Shown in pieces: positions 39,862 to 48,758 of a DNA stretch of 64,000 nucleotides. Each line of letters starts with the position of its first letter. Within the stretch, counting starts at the first letter, position 1. The stretch is from Flavobacterium sp. (GTDB taxonomy: Bacteria > Bacteroidota > Bacteroidia > Flavobacteriales > Flavobacteriaceae): NCBI RefSeq assembly GCF_027484945.1, contig NZ_JAIXRZ010000013.1:1-64000 (forward strand), written 5' to 3'. The notes under the pieces were generated by a model. That model ran no database searches. It was not told where the DNA came from and was given only the letters and a program-made list of their open reading frames with translations. The position numbers and the translations under genes were made by a program.

Positions 39862-39957
39862 AAATCCCTTTCCTCGGAATTGTCACTTTCGTTAATTCTG
39901 TTGTATAAGCCCGGATTCTTTGTTTTTTCTACGCCTGTCCGAGGAGGGGATTTTTTA
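39862..39957 (+). ncRNA. Candidate structured RNA / long-range terminator hairpin
   Basis: AAATCCCTTTCCTCGG pairs with CCGAGGAGGGGATTT across ~61 nt, followed by T-run. Confidence 0.45.
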
Positions 39958-40015
39958 AATTTTTATTAATAAGTAGGATTGATTAACTTATGCATTGTAA
40001 AACTGTTTTTTAATT

Positions 40016-42016
40016 ATGAAAAAAGCACTTATTATAACTTCTTTAATTTTTATTCTTTTGTCATGCAATAATAACAATGTAGAGATAAATGATGTACAAA
40101 AAATAGAAAGTCAATTAAAAGAAATAGAAAAAGTCAACTCAAAAAGTAAAAAATATTTTATTTTGAATAAACTTTATTTTTCAGCATTAAAAATAGAAGT
40201 TGATAGTCAAAGAATTAGATTGTTAAATCAAATTTTCAAAGAATCAAATTTTAATAATAATTATAATTTATCTCGAAAAATCAATATTGCTTTTGCTAAG
40301 CAACCAGTTAAAAAAAACGTATTAGAACAAGCAAATTTATTTAAAAATAAAGCTTCATATTTCAGAATGATAGGGATGCTTGACTCTGCATATTATTTTT
40401 TTAATGAGTCAAAAAAAGATTATGATATTCTAAAAAAATATAATGAATATGGATCTTCATTGTATGGTTTAGCAGAATTAGAATCTAAATTTAATGACTA
40501 TAATAGTTCTGAAATCAAGTTAAAAAAAATAATTGAATTATCTAAACAGATTGACGACAAAAAATTATATTATATTTCATGTATTGCTCTTGGTAATAAT
40601 TATAAAAGTAGCGGCGATTACATTTCCTCTATTAAATATCACAAAATTGCTTATAAGTACTATATAGATAATAGGGATAAAATTCACATGAGTTATCTTC
40701 ATAGACAAGCTTTTTTAAATAATATTGGAAATGTTTACAAGGAGATGGGACTTTTCGATACCGCTAAAACATATTTTAAAAAAGCACTATCTAATAAAAA
40801 AGTTTTATTGGATAGTGACTTAGAATTATTTGGTTTGTTAAAATCAAATTTAGGATATTGTTATTTGCAAAATAATCAACTGGAAAAAGCATTAGAGAGT
40901 TTTGAAGAAGCAAAAAAAGCATTTTTTAAAGTAAATAATTTTGAAGAGTTATCTTATTTATTGATAAATGAATCAAAAATATTTTTAAAAAATGGAAATA
41001 CTTTAAAGTCAAATGAATTGTCAAAACAATCATTAAATTTTGCAAAAAAATCTAAAGCTAATAGATGTGAGTTATATATTTTAGAGAAGATAATTGAGCA
41101 GAGTGAAGATAATAAAAGTTTATTTTTTGACTATCTTAAATTAAAAAATAAAATAGAGAATAATGAAAATCTATCCAGAAATAGATTTTATAAAATTGAA
41201 CTTGAGACAAATCAAATTGAACAAGAAAAAAAGCAACTAGAAACCCAAAGAAATCAAGCAATATGGGTAGGGGTTATAATTTTTTTAATTTTAGCAATTA
41301 TATTTATTAATTACAGAAATCGTATCATAAAAAGTAAATATGAACTAAATAAGAAACATCAAAAAAGTAATGAGATTATTCAAGAATTAATTACCCAAAA
41401 TCAAGCTATAGAAGTTGAATCGCGCCAAAAAGAACAACGCCGAATAGCTATGGAAATCCATGATAATGTGTTAAATCAATTGGCTAGCGTGCGTTATAGA
41501 TTGTTTAAATTGAATTTTACGCAAGACCCTAATGCTTTAAATGATGCGCTCTACGGTATCGAAAACATTCGACAAGTAGAGGTTGAACTTCGGAATCTCA
41601 CACACAACCTCACGAACCAAAGTCAACTTGAACATATATCCTTAAAACAAATGATTGAACAACTCATAGTTGTTCATCATGAAATATACGGTCAAAATGT
41701 AATTTTTGAAATGGATACTTGGGATTGGGAAAAATTACCAGCGGAAACTAAATTATGTTTGGTGCGTATGATCCAAGAAGCATTGTTTAATACAGCCAAA
41801 CATGCTAAAGCGGATAATATTTTAATTGCCTTTACGCAAATTGACGGTCGAATAAAATTGAGGATTAAAGATGACGGAAAAGGATTTGAATTGCACTCCA
41901 TACAAAGAGGAATAGGATTGCAAAACATGGAGACAAGAGCAGCCCAAATTCAAGCCAAAATAGAAATCCTAACCAATCGAAATCAAGGAACCGAAATTAT
42001 AGTTGAATCCCATTGA
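40016..42016 (+). CDS. TPR-containing sensor histidine kinase (HisKA_3 type), lipoprotein N-terminus
   Basis: Lipobox ILLSC; TPR region; TM; RRIAMEIHDNVLNQLASVR; IKDDGKGF, GIGLQNM. Confidence 0.92.
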   Translation: MKKALIITSLIFILLSCNNNNVEINDVQKIESQLKEIEKVNSKSKKYFILNKLYFSALKIEVDSQRIRLLNQIFKESNFNNNYNLSRKINIAFAKQPVKKNVLEQANLFKNKASYFRMIGMLDSAYYFFNESKKDYDILKKYNEYGSSLYGLAELESKFNDYNSSEIKLKKIIELSKQIDDKKLYYISCIALGNNYKSSGDYISSIKYHKIAYKYYIDNRDKIHMSYLHRQAFLNNIGNVYKEMGLFDTAKTYFKKALSNKKVLLDSDLELFGLLKSNLGYCYLQNNQLEKALESFEEAKKAFFKVNNFEELSYLLINESKIFLKNGNTLKSNELSKQSLNFAKKSKANRCELYILEKIIEQSEDNKSLFFDYLKLKNKIENNENLSRNRFYKIELETNQIEQEKKQLETQRNQAIWVGVIIFLILAIIFINYRNRIIKSKYELNKKHQKSNEIIQELITQNQAIEVESRQKEQRRIAMEIHDNVLNQLASVRYRLFKLNFTQDPNALNDALYGIENIRQVEVELRNLTHNLTNQSQLEHISLKQMIEQLIVVHHEIYGQNVIFEMDTWDWEKLPAETKLCLVRMIQEALFNTAKHAKADNILIAFTQIDGRIKLRIKDDGKGFELHSIQRGIGLQNMETRAAQIQAKIEILTNRNQGTEIIVESH

Positions 42017-42266
42017 ATTAATTAAAAGCCTGAAATACAATTAGTTGAGTTAAAATAGTTCTTTTATTACGGTGAAATACAAAAAATAGCGCATTCACCA
42101 AAATTTGAGTATCATTTACTACCAAACGACATACATTCACATAAAACGCCCACGGAAATAGCAATTGACTTCCCGTGCTATACTAGTTTTACTCCGTTGA
42201 AATACCCTCAAATCAAAGGCAATTCAACCATTTAAAATTTAATAATAACTAGTAAAGCATACGATT

Positions 42267-42494
42267 ATGAGAAAGTCAGCAATTATTTCTGCATTATTTA
42301 CAATGATGTTAATATTAACATCCTTTAGTACTCCTTCTGAAATTGGTGGTAGAGGCCAAGTAGGAACAGGTAGTTATGAAATTGGTGGTAGAGGCCAAGT
42401 GGGAACAGGTAGTTATGAAATTGGCGGTAGAGGCCAAGTGGGTACAGGTAGTTTGAGTATTGGTGGCCGTGGTCAAGTGGGTACTGGGAGTTAA
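42267..42494 (+). CDS. Small exported peptide precursor with four 13-aa tandem repeats
   Basis: MRKSAIISALFTMMLILTSFSTPS signal-like start, then (E/S)IGGRGQVGTGS(Y/L) x4; synonymous differences between units. Confidence 0.75.
   Translation: MRKSAIISALFTMMLILTSFSTPSEIGGRGQVGTGSYEIGGRGQVGTGSYEIGGRGQVGTGSLSIGGRGQVGTGS
42339..42494 (+). repeat. Four 39-bp tandem units (42339, 42378, 42417, 42456)
   Basis: Exact 39-bp period, in frame, fills the ORF through its stop codon. Confidence 0.95.
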
Positions 42495-42519
42495 TATATT
42501 TAATAAAAAGTATTAAGAA

Positions 42520-42552
42520 AGTCAACATTTTATGTTGGCTTTTTTTATTTTT
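42520..42552 (+). terminator. Terminator AGTCAACAT-TTT-ATGTTGGCT-TTTTTTT after the peptide gene
   Basis: Inverted repeat + T-run. Confidence 0.8.
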
Positions 42553-42565
42553 GTAAAAACGATAA

Positions 42566-44608
42566 TTGAAAAACTTTATAAAAATATTTAACCTTGTGTT
42601 GCTTGTTTCTTTTTTTTCGTGTGAGAAAAAGGGAACAAGTAGTGATGATCAATTTTCTTCAAAAGATTTAAATTTTTTTAATAGTAAAATTTATAACAAA
42701 GATTTAAGTTTAACGGAAAGATTAAAATATAATGATAAGGCTATTAATAAATTATCAAAGGAATTAAAAAAAAAAGATTTAAAAGATTTTGATAGATATT
42801 TAAATAATTATTTTGAATTTCAAGATTGGGGGAAGTATAAAAGTGCGTCTTTAGTTTTATTAGAAAATTCATTAAAATATAATGACAGCTTATATTATGG
42901 TTTGTCTTTAAGATACATAGGTAATTATTATTATCAAAAAAATAATTTGGATAGCACATTTTATTTTTACACTAGATCTGAAAAGGTTTTCAATAAAATA
43001 AAAGATAAAAAAAATTACCCTATTATATTATTAAAAAAAGGAATTGTTCAGTTAGAGATTAATGATTTCTTAGGTGCAGATTTATCTTTAAGAAAAGCAT
43101 ATCAAATATTTAAGAATGGTAATGATTTTCAAAAATTATATGCAACTCTAAATACTTTGGGTTCAGTTTCTGCTGAATTGAAAGAATATAGTAGGGCAAT
43201 TTATTATTACAAACAAGCATTAAATGTAATAAAAAAAGGAAATTTAAATAATCTTGAACATCAAGAATCTAATTGTTTGAACAACTTAGGATTATTATAT
43301 AATGATTTAAAAGATTATAAAAAATCAATTTATTATTACAATCTTGCTTTAAAGAGTAGAAATTTAATTGATGATAATCCTAGATTGTATTCTATAATAA
43401 TTGATAATTTAGCATACTCAAAGCTAAAGTCAAATCAATTTTCAGGTTTACCAGATTTATTTTTTGAATCTTTAGATAAAAAAGATTCAATTGAAGATTT
43501 AAGTACAATTACAATTGTTAATATTCATTTGTCAGAATATTATGCTAGTATAAAAGACACAATAAATTCTGTATACTATTCTGATATTGCAATAAAAAAT
43601 GCTTTAAAGCTTAATACACCTTTATATAAAATTGCAGCTTATAAGCAGGCTTCAAATGTTAATAAAAAGAAAAGTTTAAATTATTCTGATTATTACATTA
43701 AATTAAATGATAGTCTACAAATGCTGGAGAGAAAATCAAAGGATCGTTTTGCTAGAATCGAGCTCGAAACCGATGAAATTCTTCAGCAAAAAGACTCACT
43801 CGAGCAAAAAAATCGAAGTATTCTCAATTATTTTATCGGAACCATTGCTATTGGGACTTTATTGTTTTTTATGCGCGCCCAACGGGCAAAAAGTCGTGAG
43901 CTTTTGTTACGTCAGGCACAGCAACGCGCGAATGAAGATATTTATAAGCTTATCATTTCGCAACAAAACAAACTTGAAGAAGGACGTGTACTTGAAAAAA
44001 ATCGGATTGCAAAAGAATTACATGACGGTGTTTTAGGTCGTTTATTTGGCCTACGCCTAAACCTTGATGGCCTCAATCACCGGGAAGATGAAGCAGCCAT
44101 TCAAGAACGAATTCATTGCCTAGAAGAATTAAAAGTTATTGAACAAGATTTACGAGAAATCTCTCATGAACTTTCCCGAGAAAAGTATGTATTGGTCAAT
44201 AATTTCGTTGCTATCGTCAATAATTTATTTGAAGAACAAGCCAAAATTAATCCAGCCAAACTTACTACGATTCTCGATGAGCAGGTCGATTGGGACATAT
44301 TAAGCAATACAACCAAGATCAATCTTTATAGAATTCTTCAAGAATGTTTACAAAACATCAACAAGTACGCCAAAGCAAATACTATAAAAGTTGAATTCCG
44401 TAAGGATAAAAAGGGTAATTTAGTGCTGAATATAACCGATGATGGCGAAGGATTTGAAGTTGATAAGAAAAGTAAGGGGATCGGCCTTAAAAATATTGTG
44501 ACCCGAACCCACGAAAGTGACGGAATTATCGAAATCAAATCTGCCCCAGGAAAAGGTACCCGTATCAGTATAACAGTTCCATTGGAGCAAAAAAACATCA
44601 AACATTAA
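42566..44608 (+). CDS. TPR-containing sensor histidine kinase (HisKA_3 type), lipoprotein N-terminus, TTG start
   Basis: Lipobox SFFSC; TPRs; NRIAKELHDGVLGRLFGLR; ITDDGEGF, GIGLKNI. Confidence 0.92.
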   Translation: MKNFIKIFNLVLLVSFFSCEKKGTSSDDQFSSKDLNFFNSKIYNKDLSLTERLKYNDKAINKLSKELKKKDLKDFDRYLNNYFEFQDWGKYKSASLVLLENSLKYNDSLYYGLSLRYIGNYYYQKNNLDSTFYFYTRSEKVFNKIKDKKNYPIILLKKGIVQLEINDFLGADLSLRKAYQIFKNGNDFQKLYATLNTLGSVSAELKEYSRAIYYYKQALNVIKKGNLNNLEHQESNCLNNLGLLYNDLKDYKKSIYYYNLALKSRNLIDDNPRLYSIIIDNLAYSKLKSNQFSGLPDLFFESLDKKDSIEDLSTITIVNIHLSEYYASIKDTINSVYYSDIAIKNALKLNTPLYKIAAYKQASNVNKKKSLNYSDYYIKLNDSLQMLERKSKDRFARIELETDEILQQKDSLEQKNRSILNYFIGTIAIGTLLFFMRAQRAKSRELLLRQAQQRANEDIYKLIISQQNKLEEGRVLEKNRIAKELHDGVLGRLFGLRLNLDGLNHREDEAAIQERIHCLEELKVIEQDLREISHELSREKYVLVNNFVAIVNNLFEEQAKINPAKLTTILDEQVDWDILSNTTKINLYRILQECLQNINKYAKANTIKVEFRKDKKGNLVLNITDDGEGFEVDKKSKGIGLKNIVTRTHESDGIIEIKSAPGKGTRISITVPLEQKNIKH

Positions 44609-44626
44609 CAAAAAATATATATTGCT

Positions 44627-45295
44627 ATGTCCCAAACAATCAATATTTTAATTGTCGATGATCACCAGTTTATCATCCAAGGCTATAAAAATGTAATTAA
44701 CCTATTTCCCGATAAATCTATAACCTTTAATTTTATTGAAGCTTCAGATTGCAAGTCTGGTTTTGAAACGATTAGCAATAGTCCACAACCCTTTGATGTT
44801 GCATTCCTAGATGTTAGTATGCCAGAATATCCTGAGAAAAACATTAATACAGGTGAAGATTTGGCCAAATTGATTAAGGAAACGATGCCAGAATGTAAAA
44901 TTGCCCTTCTAACTATGCATTCCGAAAGCTTGAAAGTCATGTCCATTATCGAAGAAATCAATCCCTTGGGATTAGTTATTAAAAATGATCTGACTTTTGA
45001 TAGTATGATTTTAGCCCTTACCTCTATACTTAATGGTGATACGTATTATAGTGATTCGGTGATTAAATTCTTAAATAACCAACAAAAAGAAAAAGTATAC
45101 ATCGATGTAATCGACCGCCAAATATTACACTATTTAAACAAAGGGGTCAATTACGATGATATCCCATTATACATCACGATCTCATCTAGTTCGGTAAAAA
45201 CACGAAAAGAAAACTTGAAAGACCTTCTCGGAATTTCAGGTAGTGACGATGCCTCCTTAGTATCCGTAGCGCGCGATCGCGGATTATTATTGTAA
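44627..45295 (+). CDS. NarL/LuxR-type response regulator, paralogous to 38565-39227
   Basis: ILIVDDHQFIIQGYKNVI; VAFLDVSMPE; C-terminal HTH. Confidence 0.9.
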   Translation: MSQTINILIVDDHQFIIQGYKNVINLFPDKSITFNFIEASDCKSGFETISNSPQPFDVAFLDVSMPEYPEKNINTGEDLAKLIKETMPECKIALLTMHSESLKVMSIIEEINPLGLVIKNDLTFDSMILALTSILNGDTYYSDSVIKFLNNQQKEKVYIDVIDRQILHYLNKGVNYDDIPLYITISSSSVKTRKENLKDLLGISGSDDASLVSVARDRGLLL

Positions 45296-45298
45296 TTA

Positions 45299-46354
45299 TT
45301 ATTCGGTTTCGGTTTGAAGTGCATTCCAACCACGTGCCTTCAATTCAATCTTTGTATTAGCACGTGTGACTAAATGCATGCCCTCACTTTCTGGGGTCAT
45401 GTGTCCGATTACAGTTAAATGGGGATTCCCTTTGATTTTGTCAAAATCTTCTAATTTAATCGTAAATAACAATTCATAATCTTCGCCCCCGTTTATGGCC
45501 AAGGTTGTGCTGTCAATAGTAAATTCTTCACATGTAGCAATAAATTGAGGGTCCAAGGGTAATTTTTCTTCAAACAAGTTACAACCAACGGAACTGTTTT
45601 TACACAAATGAAGCAATTCTGAGGATAAACCGTCAGAAATATCAATCATGGAAGTGGGTTGAACCTCTAATTGCGCCAATAATCCTTTGATATCTGTGCG
45701 CGCCTCTGGTTTCAATTGACGTTCAATTAAATAAGTATAGTTGTCTAGGTCAGGTTGATTTAATGGATTCACTTGAAAAACTTGCTTTTCTCGTTCCAAA
45801 ACTTGTAAGCCCATATAGGCCGAACCCAAGTCGCCCGTTACTACAATCAAATCGTATTCTTGGGCTCCGTTGCGATAGACCAATTCGTTTTCTTGGGCAG
45901 TTCCAATTGCAGTAATTGAAATAATCAATCCTTTTTGTGATGAAGTGGTGTCGCCACCGATAATATCAACTGAATAGGTTTTGGCCCCTAAACGAATACC
46001 TTCATACAGTTCTTCTAAAGCTTCCAAAGGAAATCGGTTGGAAACCGCAATTGAAACCGTAATTTGCGTTGGTGTTGCATTCATCGCGCAAATATCAGAG
46101 AGATTAACAACCACCGCTTTATATCCTAAATGCTTTAACGGCATATACGACAAATCAAAATGTACGCCTTCTATCAACAGGTCGGTTGAGACTACTGTTT
46201 TGGTGTTTTCAAAGCTTAAAACAGCAGCATCATCGCCTATACCTTTTAGGGTAGTGGGCTGGCTAACTTCCACTTTTTCCGTAAGATGTGCAATTAAACC
46301 AAATTCGCCCAATTGCGATAGCGGTGTTCGTTGTGGGGCTTTATCTTCCAACAT
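45299..46354 (-). CDS. thiL: Thiamine-phosphate kinase
   Basis: GIGDDAAVLSFENTKTVVSTDLLIEGVHFDLSYMPLKHLGYKAVVVNLSDICAMNATP. Confidence 0.95.
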   Translation of the reverse strand: MLEDKAPQRTPLSQLGEFGLIAHLTEKVEVSQPTTLKGIGDDAAVLSFENTKTVVSTDLLIEGVHFDLSYMPLKHLGYKAVVVNLSDICAMNATPTQITVSIAVSNRFPLEALEELYEGIRLGAKTYSVDIIGGDTTSSQKGLIISITAIGTAQENELVYRNGAQEYDLIVVTGDLGSAYMGLQVLEREKQVFQVNPLNQPDLDNYTYLIERQLKPEARTDIKGLLAQLEVQPTSMIDISDGLSSELLHLCKNSSVGCNLFEEKLPLDPQFIATCEEFTIDSTTLAINGGEDYELLFTIKLEDFDKIKGNPHLTVIGHMTPESEGMHLVTRANTKIELKARGWNALQTETE

Positions 46355-46452
46355 GGTTTTATGTGTTTTAAGCGGTAAAGGTACATTAACCCTTATGGAA
46401 ATCCAATACTAAAACATCGGGTTTATATTTTTGAAATGGGTGTTGTGTATTC

Positions 46453-46526
46453 AGCCCCGATCGCAGCGGCATCCTCTGGTGATTCCTTGCCAAAGGGGTC
46501 GCCAGAGATACAGCTAAGAGCGGGAG
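46453..46526. repeat. Structured intergenic element AGCCCCGATCGCAGCGGCATCC-[hairpin]-GATACAGCTAAGAGCGGGA
   Basis: Central TCTGG(T)GA...TCGCCAGA hairpin with conserved-looking flanks; resembles a motif I recall from Flavobacterium intergenic regions. Confidence 0.5.
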
Positions 46527-46621
46527 GATACGCGTAAAAAAGGACAGGTGTCTGCTGCCCAAAAAAAAGTCCGGCAAAAACCGAACTTCATTTATAATTC
46601 AAAATTTAAAATAGTCAAAAT

Positions 46622-48424
46622 CTAGTCGTTCAACTTCAACACCGCCATAAACGCCGACTGTGGGATTTCTACGTTACCTACCTGACGCATACGTTTTTTA
46701 CCGGCTTTCTGTTTTTCTAATAACTTACGCTTTCGCGAAATATCTCCCCCGTAACATTTTGCGGTTACGTCTTTACGCAAGGCTTTAATAGTTTCACGGG
46801 CAATGATTTTGGCCCCAATCGCGGCTTGAATCGGAATATCAAATTGCTGTCTTGGGATCAACTCGCGTAATTTCTCACACATTTTCTTACCAATATGATA
46901 GGCGTTGTCTTCATGGATTAAGGCCGATAAAGCATCTACTGAATTGGCATTCAACAGTACATCTAAACGCACTAATTTAGAAGTTCGCATTCCTATGGGG
47001 TGGTAATCAAAAGAAGCATAACCTTTGGAAACGGTTTTTAATCGGTCGTAAAAGTCGAAAACAATTTCTGCCAAAGGCATATCAAAATTCAACTCAACCC
47101 GTTCCGTAGTTAAATAGGTTTGATTGGTAATGATTCCTCTTTTTTCAATACACAAACTCATTACATTTCCTACGAAATCTGATTTGGTAATGATTGTAGC
47201 TTTGATAAACGGCTCCTCAACCCGGTCCAGTTTTGAAGGTTCCGGCAAGTCGGATGGATTGTTAACAATAATTGCTGTTTCCGGATCTTTTTTGGTATAG
47301 GCTAAATACGAAACGTTGGGGACGGTTGTAATTACAGTCATATTAAATTCCCGTTCCAAACGCTCTTGAATAATCTCCAAGTGCAACATTCCCAAGAACC
47401 CACATCGAAAACCAAAGCCCAAAGCGGCCGAACTCTCAGGGGCAAAAACCAACGAAGCATCGTTCAATTGTAATTTTTCCATCGAAGCGCGTAAGTCTTC
47501 ATAATCTTCGGTATCAACGGGATAAATTCCGGCAAAAACCATCGGTTTTACATCCTCAAATCCTTGAATCATTTGGGTAGTCGGCGTTTTTGCATCGGTA
47601 ATCGTGTCACCCACTTTTACGTCTTTCGCCTCTTTAATCCCAGAAATTAAATACCCTACATCGCCACAACTAATCACTTCTTTTGGAACCTGATTCAGTT
47701 TCAAGGTACCAATTTCGTCTGCAAAATATTCATTGCCTGTGGACATGAATTTGATTTTCTGACCCTTACGTATTTCTCCATTTTTCACACGAAAAATAAC
47801 TTCAATACCACGAAACGGATTATATACCGAGTCAAAAATCAAAGCTTGCAAGGGCTCTTCTTTATTGCCTTTTGGTGCAGGAATTCGCTCGATTATTGCT
47901 TCCAAAATTTTATCTACACCAAATCCCGTTTTCCCCGAAGCATGGATGATGTCTTCCAATTTACAACCCAACAAATCCACAATATCATCGCTCACTTCTT
48001 CAGGGTTGGCACTAGGTAAGTCAACTTTATTCAATACAGGAATAATCTCCAAGTCGTTTTCTAAAGCTAAATACAAATTGGAAATGGTCTGTGCTTGAAT
48101 ACTTTGTGCTGCATCTACAATCAACAAGGCTCCTTCGCAAGCAGCAATTGAACGTGAAACTTCGTACGAAAAGTCAACGTGACCCGGGGTATCAATTAAG
48201 TTTAAAATATATTTTTCCCCATTTTGGGTATATTCCATTTGAATGGCGTGACTTTTAATCGTAATGCCTCGTTCCCGTTCCAAATCCATATTGTCTAGCA
48301 ATTGCGCTTGAGCTTCGCGCGCAGTTACAGTCTGAGTTTGGTCCAACAAGCGATCCGCCAACGTACTTTTTCCGTGGTCAATGTGGGCAATAATGCAAAA
48401 ATTCCGAATATTTTTCATCGTCAA
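46622..48424 (-). CDS. lepA: Elongation factor 4
   Basis: [21 protein letters not shown]-terminal [23 protein letters not shown]. Confidence 0.97.
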   Translation of the reverse strand: MTMKNIRNFCIIAHIDHGKSTLADRLLDQTQTVTAREAQAQLLDNMDLERERGITIKSHAIQMEYTQNGEKYILNLIDTPGHVDFSYEVSRSIAACEGALLIVDAAQSIQAQTISNLYLALENDLEIIPVLNKVDLPSANPEEVSDDIVDLLGCKLEDIIHASGKTGFGVDKILEAIIERIPAPKGNKEEPLQALIFDSVYNPFRGIEVIFRVKNGEIRKGQKIKFMSTGNEYFADEIGTLKLNQVPKEVISCGDVGYLISGIKEAKDVKVGDTITDAKTPTTQMIQGFEDVKPMVFAGIYPVDTEDYEDLRASMEKLQLNDASLVFAPESSAALGFGFRCGFLGMLHLEIIQERLEREFNMTVITTVPNVSYLAYTKKDPETAIIVNNPSDLPEPSKLDRVEEPFIKATIITKSDFVGNVMSLCIEKRGIITNQTYLTTERVELNFDMPLAEIVFDFYDRLKTVSKGYASFDYHPIGMRTSKLVRLDVLLNANSVDALSALIHEDNAYHIGKKMCEKLRELIPRQQFDIPIQAAIGAKIIARETIKALRKDVTAKCYGGDISRKRKLLEKQKAGKKRMRQVGNVEIPQSAFMAVLKLND

Positions 48425-48480
48425 TAGTCCTTTTATGGTCGCGCATTAAAATTTAAAATACATCATTTAAAATAATACTT

Positions 48481-48575
48481 GGGACGCTTCCGTCGTGCCT
48501 CCGTACCGGGCTTTTCGCAGTACACGCCTGCCTAGCGGCAACGGCGGGGTACTTAGCTGCAATCCCTAGCGCAAC
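48481..48575. repeat. GC-rich structured intergenic element upstream of lepA
   Basis: Imperfect hairpin GTACaCGCCtGCC-TAGC-GGCaaCGGCGgGGTAC in an otherwise AT-rich gap. Confidence 0.5.
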
Positions 48576-48758
48576 ACCTTGCAAATATAACGCAAAGTTT
48601 AGAATATCGCGTGTATTGCGTCGGTTTAGCTAGGGATATTTTTGCGCTTAATTTTAAGTTTTAGCAGTTGATTTACAATGGGTTAACTTCTTTTCGGTTG
48701 ATTTTCACTTTATTAATGCGAGAATAGTTTTATTTTTGCCTCCTGAATTGTATTCTTT

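Noticed and set aside
39861-39882. GTTCAAATCCCTTTCCTCGGA looks like a tRNA T-arm/acceptor 3' end
   Set aside because: No pairing T-stem or upstream tRNA body; the 3' complement lies downstream instead, so not a tRNA gene.
42339-42494. CRISPR-like array
   Set aside because: Units are contiguous with no unique spacers and are in-frame coding repeats.
42325-42528. Minus-strand repetitive ORF (YPLGLYRQFHNYLF...) opposite the peptide gene
   Set aside because: Antisense shadow of the 39-bp tandem repeats; synonymous variation follows the + frame, and the signal peptide is on +.
45981-46412. 143-aa plus-strand ORF over thiL
   Set aside because: Antisense to a clear thiL.
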